From DOZZ01 sp963792655 (lineage in GTDB: Bacteria; Acidobacteriota; Terriglobia; Bryobacterales; Bryobacteraceae): 64,000 nt of DNA. The notes under the pieces are model-generated. The model saw nothing but the letters and a program-made list of their open reading frames with translations. It had not been told where the DNA came from and did not search any database. Below, in pieces: positions 60,329 through 64,000 of the stretch. Position 1 is the stretch's first letter. Each line of letters opens with the position of its first letter. Location: NCBI GenBank assembly GCA_963792655.1, contig CAWBWU010000004.1:124001-188000 (forward strand), read 5' to 3'. The translations under genes and the position numbers were made by a program.

Positions 60329-60730
60329 ATGCCTCAGATCCACACCGGCGCGACGCGCGAAGAGGTGGTGGAGGTGGACGATCACAACGCGATCACCTTC
60401 CTCGGCTTGCCGGACGCGCGCGTTCTCTCTACACCGCACATGATCGGTTACATGGAGCGCGCCAGCCGCAATCTGCTGGCGCCGATGCTCGAGCCGGGGT
60501 TCGATTCGGTAGGCACGATCGTGAATATTGCGCATCTGGGTGGTGCGCCGTTGGGCGCGACGGTTACCTTTCGCGCGGAGATCGAAAGCGTCGACAACCG
60601 GAGGGTGAACTTTCGCGTGGACGCGTTTCATCGCGATGAAAAGATCGGCGAAGGCACGCACCAGCGGTTTATCGTCAATGTCGAGCGATTCGCGCAGAAG
60701 ATGAAGGCGAAGCTCGAAGACCGCTCGTGA
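60329..60730 (+). CDS. Thioesterase, fluoroacetyl-CoA thioesterase (FlK)-like hot-dog
   Basis: 133 aa hot-dog fold. LSTPHMIGYMERASRNLL contains the Thr and Glu and VNIAHLGGAPLGATV the His that correspond to the FlK catalytic Thr/Glu/His set; KIGEGTHQRFIVN is the final strand. FlK hydrolyses fluoroacetyl-CoA, but most relatives are general acyl-CoA thioesterases and nothing here suggests fluorine chemistry. Spacing of 2 bases from the isomerase-like gene implies one transcript, although one product is periplasmic and this one cytoplasmic. Confidence 0.87.
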   Translation: MPQIHTGATREEVVEVDDHNAITFLGLPDARVLSTPHMIGYMERASRNLLAPMLEPGFDSVGTIVNIAHLGGAPLGATVTFRAEIESVDNRRVNFRVDAFHRDEKIGEGTHQRFIVNVERFAQKMKAKLEDRS

Positions 60731-60733
60731 GCG

Positions 60734-62227
60734 TTACAACTTGCGCGCGATGATGGCGTAGTCCATCCCGCCGAAGAACTGCTCCACTACACTTCGCGGC
60801 AAGTCGTTCACTTGCGGAATGAGTTCCGATGCGGGCGAGAGGGCGTGACGCTCAAGCCGTCCGAAGCCGGCCTCTTCGAGATAGAAACCAAGCAGCGCTG
60901 GTGGGATTGGTTTGCGATGCGTCGGATCTAAATAAAAATGCGTTGCGAAGATGGCCAGGCACTCGGGGTTCGGTGTTTCAAGCGCAATCACACCGTCACG
61001 GTCCAGTTTCAGCGCGCAAAGCCGGATCATCTCCGGTAAGCGCTCGGGCGGTAAGTGCTCGATCACCTGGCTGCAGAATATGCCGTCTAGCTCGCCATCC
61101 GCCAGGCCGTTGAGATAAGTGAAGAGATCCGCAACTTCGGCGTCGACACCTTTCGAGCGGCAATAGGCAACCGATTCTGCGCTCAAGTCGATTCCTTTGG
61201 CGGGAATATTCTGCGCGCGCAGGTCCTCCAGCATTTCACCGCGGCCACAGCCGATGTCGAGTACGTTTCGACGTCCGGCAAAATAGCGCATATAGAGTTC
61301 CTGATTGCGGCGCACCCAATCTTCAGGTCCGCGAAACTTGTCTGCAAACTTCTGGTAATCGAAATCCGGCGCAGGCTCTTGTGTTGCCGGCTGTGCAGCC
61401 GCGGGGGGCGCAACCGCAGGACTGGAAGCCGCCTTCTGCCGAATCATGCGCAGTTCGGTGTGGATGATGCGCTCGTATTCACTACGGATCCGTTCCAGGT
61501 CCTGCCAAAGCTTTTGCTGCGTCGCGAGATTCGCCTTCTCAAGAGCCGCGAGGTAATCGGCGTGCTGCGCCCGGATGCTCTCACGAAAGCTGCTTTCGAG
61601 CTCGCTGCTGCGGCGCTGTTCCGCCAACTGCAGATCGGCAATCACACGCAAGAGCTGATGCTCCTTCTGCGCCGCATGCTCTTCCCACTGCGGGCGCCAC
61701 GTGGCCCAATGCGCAGCCATGTCTTTCAAATCCGAGCGGTCCGCACGCATCTGCGAAACTTCTGCCTGCAAACGCTCCAGATGAGCGATGCCGGTCGAGA
61801 GGCCATGGATGACCTCTTGGTGCCGCTCGAATACTGCTGTGATCTGGCCGGCGAACGAGGTGAGCGCGAAGTTTACTTCGTTCAGCGCCTGCAGTGTGGC
61901 TTCCGTGCACATTACGGCTTCGCGATTGAAGACAACCTGGTCCCGGACAAACCAGTTGAGCGACCGGGCGATGGCGCGTTTTGAGAATTGAATGACGCGG
62001 TTGGCGATCCCGCCGGGCCGGGGATTCACCGAACCGATGGCAGCGATTTTGGCTTGCGCCGCGTCACGCGCGTGCACTAGCGGCATCAGGTCCGGGAGCG
62101 GCACCGTCACCGTGCCCGAGCCCGTTTGCGCGATTGCGTTGCCTAACGGATATTTCGACGCTACTCTGGCCCGCACTTCATTCAGCAGCGCCGCCAGCTC
62201 TTCGCGTTTCTGTGCGGGCGAACTCAC
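60734..62227 (-). CDS. Class I methyltransferase with long N-terminal coiled coil
   Basis: 497 aa. Residues about 1-75 are polar with a VTVPLPDLMPL segment; about 80-265 are long coiled-coil helices (FERHQEVIHGLSTGIAHLERLQAEVSQM in part, QQKLWQDLERIRSEYERIIH), then a Pro/Ala linker (VAPPAAAQPATQEPAP). The methyltransferase lies at about 320-495: RNVLDIGCGRGEMLEDLRAQ, GIDLSAESVAYCRSKG, IFCSQVIEHLPPERLPEMIR, and ALETPNPECLAIFATHFYLDPTHRKP. The layout resembles WbdD-like O-antigen chain regulators and other polysaccharide methyltransferases. Starts inside the queF end by 4 bases. Confidence 0.88.
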   Translation of the reverse strand: MSSPAQKREELAALLNEVRARVASKYPLGNAIAQTGSGTVTVPLPDLMPLVHARDAAQAKIAAIGSVNPRPGGIANRVIQFSKRAIARSLNWFVRDQVVFNREAVMCTEATLQALNEVNFALTSFAGQITAVFERHQEVIHGLSTGIAHLERLQAEVSQMRADRSDLKDMAAHWATWRPQWEEHAAQKEHQLLRVIADLQLAEQRRSSELESSFRESIRAQHADYLAALEKANLATQQKLWQDLERIRSEYERIIHTELRMIRQKAASSPAVAPPAAAQPATQEPAPDFDYQKFADKFRGPEDWVRRNQELYMRYFAGRRNVLDIGCGRGEMLEDLRAQNIPAKGIDLSAESVAYCRSKGVDAEVADLFTYLNGLADGELDGIFCSQVIEHLPPERLPEMIRLCALKLDRDGVIALETPNPECLAIFATHFYLDPTHRKPIPPALLGFYLEEAGFGRLERHALSPASELIPQVNDLPRSVVEQFFGGMDYAIIARKL

Positions 62228-62640
62228 GCCTTCGCCGCGCGCTCGTAACGCGCCGTAATGCGCGACTGCAAGCCGCCACGCGGTGTGAAGTTGCCGACCA
62301 GTGTCGCGTTCACGGGATGCAGCGCAGCCACGATGTCGCGCAGGAAGCGGTTCACCACGTTTTCATAGAAGATGCCCAGATCGCGATACGCCATCGTGTA
62401 CATCTTGAGCGACTTCAATTCCAGGCAGAGCTGATCGGGCACATAGCGCAAGGTAAGCGTGCCAAAATCGGGCAGCCCCGTTTTAGGGCACACCGAAGTG
62501 AACTCAGGAATTTCTATTTCGATTTCGTAGCCCGGAAATTGGTTGGGCCAGGTTTCAATCGCAGGCAGCGGCGCATCAATGCCGGCCACTGCATGTTCAT
62601 CACTGTAGCTTCGTTCCATCATTTTCCATTTCGTTCGCAA
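62224..62640 (-). CDS. queF: NADPH-dependent 7-cyano-7-deazaguanine reductase (preQ1 synthase)
   Basis: 138 aa single-domain QueF (T-fold). It reduces the nitrile preQ0 to the amine preQ1 in queuosine synthesis. The catalytic cysteine lies in FTSVCPKTGLPDFG, the NADPH motif is in LCLELKSLKMYTMAYRD with GIFYENVVNRFL following, and NATLVGNFTPRGG is the late strand. Length is that of the short type. The start is uncertain: ATG 62640 overlaps the upstream gene by 41 bases, and the internal ATG two codons before ERSYS (about 62619-62622) would shorten it by six or seven residues. Confidence 0.94.
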   Translation of the reverse strand: MRTKWKMMERSYSDEHAVAGIDAPLPAIETWPNQFPGYEIEIEIPEFTSVCPKTGLPDFGTLTLRYVPDQLCLELKSLKMYTMAYRDLGIFYENVVNRFLRDIVAALHPVNATLVGNFTPRGGLQSRITARYERAAKA

Positions 62641-63829
62641 GCGCGGCGAGGAAGATGCCGACGTCGGTCACGATGCCGACCGCTTGCCCCGTGCCACGGT
62701 CGCTGACCTTTGTCGCCACCGCGGGATTGATATCGACGCACACGATCTTGACCCAGCTCGGCAGCATGTTCCCGGTAGCGATCGAATGCAGCATCGATCC
62801 CAGGCAGAGCACCACGCCCGCCCCTTCGAGCTCCTTCGCGTAAGCGTCTTGCGCCGCGTTCATATCAGTGATTGTCTCGGGCAGCGGACCGTCGTCGCGC
62901 AGACTGCCGGCGAGCACAAACGGAATTCGCTGCTTCACGCACTCATGCAGGATGCCGCTCTTCAGACAACCCTGCTGCACCGCGCCTTCGATGCCGCCGC
63001 AATTATAAATCGCGTTGATGGCGCGCATGTGGTTGCGGTGGCCGTGCTCTTCCTGGCGGCCATCAGCCAGACGCACGCCCAGCGAAGTGCCCAGCAACGC
63101 AGCTTCAACGTCATGCACGCCTAGCGCATTGCCGCTCAGCAATGCACTCACGGTTCCGTTGCGAATCAAGCGCGACAAGCTTGGGACACCCCCGGTGTGC
63201 ACCACTACGGGACCCGCGACGACAACCACTTTCTGCCCTTGTTCGATCGCGTTCCGGATGAGCGCGGCAGTCTGCTTCACCGCCGTATCGACTTGCCGCT
63301 CGGAGGATATGCCGTTCGACATGAACGCGAAAGCGTGACGGTCGCGCTCTTTGGATTCCGGTACAACGCGAATGCCCCGCGTGCCCGTGACGATCTGGTC
63401 ACCCGCTTTGATATCGCGTAAGCGGCGGCACGTTGCTGTGTTGTCTTTGACAACGATGGTCGCGTCCATGCGTTGCTTCTGCACTTCAAGCCATTGTTTG
63501 TCGACGCGCACGAACGTGCGGTGATTCGTGGTCGAGTAGAAGTCTTCCGGCGCGCACATATCGCGCTGGATCGTGGTGAGGTCGGCTTCGCCATCGTCCA
63601 CGGGCGAGCAGCCCAGGTCCAGCAACTGTTGCAGCAGATGGCCCATGGCTTCGGCCGTGGGCGTTTCGACTCTTAATCGCAGATAAGAAGGCTCGCTGTT
63701 GGTGCGGCCGATGCGGAACTCCTCGACTTCGAAGCGTCCCTGATACTCGACAACCTTGTCGAATATCTGCTCCATGATGTGGGAGTCGACCAGGTGGCCC
63801 TGTGATTCGACCACTTCCTGAAATTGCAT
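62600..63829 (-). CDS. TIGR00300 family protein (LOR/SDH domain, ArgZ/AgrE-related)
   Basis: 409 aa from ATG 63829; an upstream ATG at 63913 would add 28 unconvincing residues. N-terminal LOR/SDH-conserved region (VVESQGHLVDSHIMEQIFDK, VEEFRIGRTNSEPSYLRL), middle APEDFYSTTNHRTFVRVD and VVVVAGPVVVHTGGVPSLSRLI, then a C-terminal Rossmann-like domain (SALLSGNALGVHDVEAALLG, YNCGGIEGAVQQG, GVVLCLGSMLHSIATGNMLP). The family includes the C-terminal ornithine cyclodeaminase part of cyanobacterial AgrE, so ornithine or a related amino acid is a likely substrate. 3' end overlaps queF. Confidence 0.88.
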   Translation of the reverse strand: MQFQEVVESQGHLVDSHIMEQIFDKVVEYQGRFEVEEFRIGRTNSEPSYLRLRVETPTAEAMGHLLQQLLDLGCSPVDDGEADLTTIQRDMCAPEDFYSTTNHRTFVRVDKQWLEVQKQRMDATIVVKDNTATCRRLRDIKAGDQIVTGTRGIRVVPESKERDRHAFAFMSNGISSERQVDTAVKQTAALIRNAIEQGQKVVVVAGPVVVHTGGVPSLSRLIRNGTVSALLSGNALGVHDVEAALLGTSLGVRLADGRQEEHGHRNHMRAINAIYNCGGIEGAVQQGCLKSGILHECVKQRIPFVLAGSLRDDGPLPETITDMNAAQDAYAKELEGAGVVLCLGSMLHSIATGNMLPSWVKIVCVDINPAVATKVSDRGTGQAVGIVTDVGIFLAALANEMENDGTKLQ

Positions 63830-63866
63830 ATGAACTAATAGTTTAGCTTCTACAGCGGTTTCGGCC

Positions 63867-64000
63867 CTACTTGCGCGCCATCCAGGCGAGGAACAGTCCG
63901 TCAGGCTGCACATCCTGCCAGTACGAGATCGGTTTGCTCGTCACGTGCCGGCAATGTTTGCGCAGGAGCGTAGTGAGCTCCTGACGGCTGAACCAACGCT
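63867..64000 (-). CDS. C-terminal end of a protein, probably a methyltransferase (partial)
   Basis: About 44 residues, open to the window edge: RWFSRQELTTLLRKHC, then SYWQDVQPDGLFLAWMARK and a TAG stop at 63867-63869. The WFSRxELxxLLRxH block and GLFLAW end resemble the last part of class I SAM methyltransferases, but the catalytic part lies outside the window, so the assignment is weak. Its stop is 37 bases upstream of the TIGR00300 gene start. Confidence 0.6.
   Translation of the reverse strand, partial: RWFSRQELTTLLRKHCRHVTSKPISYWQDVQPDGLFLAWMARK

Noticed and set aside
1..64000. CRISPR array, tRNA or rRNA genes
   Set aside because: No regularly spaced repeats and no tRNA-like cloverleaf or rRNA sequence noticed in the few spacers long enough to hold them; a tRNAscan or Infernal run would settle small RNAs.

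Overview
The window is GC-rich, densely packed bacterial DNA, most likely from an Acidobacteriota genome of the Bryobacterales/Solibacter group. This placement is inferred from gene content: an Oar-like TonB receptor, a DUF1080 glycoside hydrolase, the 'GKAR..N..RHGL' protein family, a CruF-type carotenoid cluster and many short-chain dehydrogenases. No search could be run. Many genes overlap by 4 bases (ATGA, GTGA, TTGA) and TTG/GTG starts are common. I saw no rRNA, tRNA or CRISPR array.

Layout. 1-1932: 3' part of an Oar-like TonB receptor with about five frame changes. 2013-3711 (minus): a short-chain dehydrogenase and an orphan sugar-binding lipoprotein. 3771-6358: DUF1080 hydrolase and an FHA-GAF-PP2C phosphatase. 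6355-12758: heme operon (hemC, cobA-hemD fusion, lipoprotein, geranylgeranyl reductase, hemL) followed by an SDR and a cupin dioxygenase. 13024-15833: a yqjDE-like membrane stress operon, an MscS channel and a PAS protein. 17847-23320: aromatic amino acid operon trpC-trpF-trpB-trpA-aroQ-aroF-tyrA. 23338-27734: a penicillin-binding protein, an SDR, a family 5 uracil-DNA glycosylase and mtaB. 28123-34613: an accessory-looking stretch with a methyltransferase, a TPR protein, a small membrane-protein gene flanked by a 94-bp duplication of the xth 3' end, xth, a truncated globin, a decayed RAYT transposase with inverted repeats, and a large protein with a hydrophobic glycine-rich helical region. 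34843-43305: GMC oxidoreductase, a small protein and three c-type cytochromes, one fused to a catalase-like domain. 43561-45915: an ECF42-type sigma factor with two DGPF proteins. 45912-49502 (minus): DUF2207 protein, menaquinone methyltransferase and aroB. 49567-52729: nadB, a CaCA-type transporter and a STAS protein. 52808-59070: carotenoid cluster (crtB, crtI, alpha/beta hydrolase, GGPP synthase, second crtI-like gene, cruF). 59082-64000: VOC protein, Tat-exported sugar isomerase-like protein, FlK-like thioesterase, coiled-coil methyltransferase, queF, a TIGR00300 protein and the end of a further gene.

At least nine otherwise well-conserved genes carry a single 1-base shift, nearly all of them insertions, including trpC, trpB, aroF and tyrA in one operon. 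I read this mainly as residual assembly or sequencing indels rather than gene death, so these genes are described as reconstructed across the shift. The parts most worth following up are the xth-flanked insert (30104-30890), the large helical protein (32576-34613), the catalase-like/cytochrome fusion (39725-42577) and the carotenoid cluster with its embedded hydrolase.
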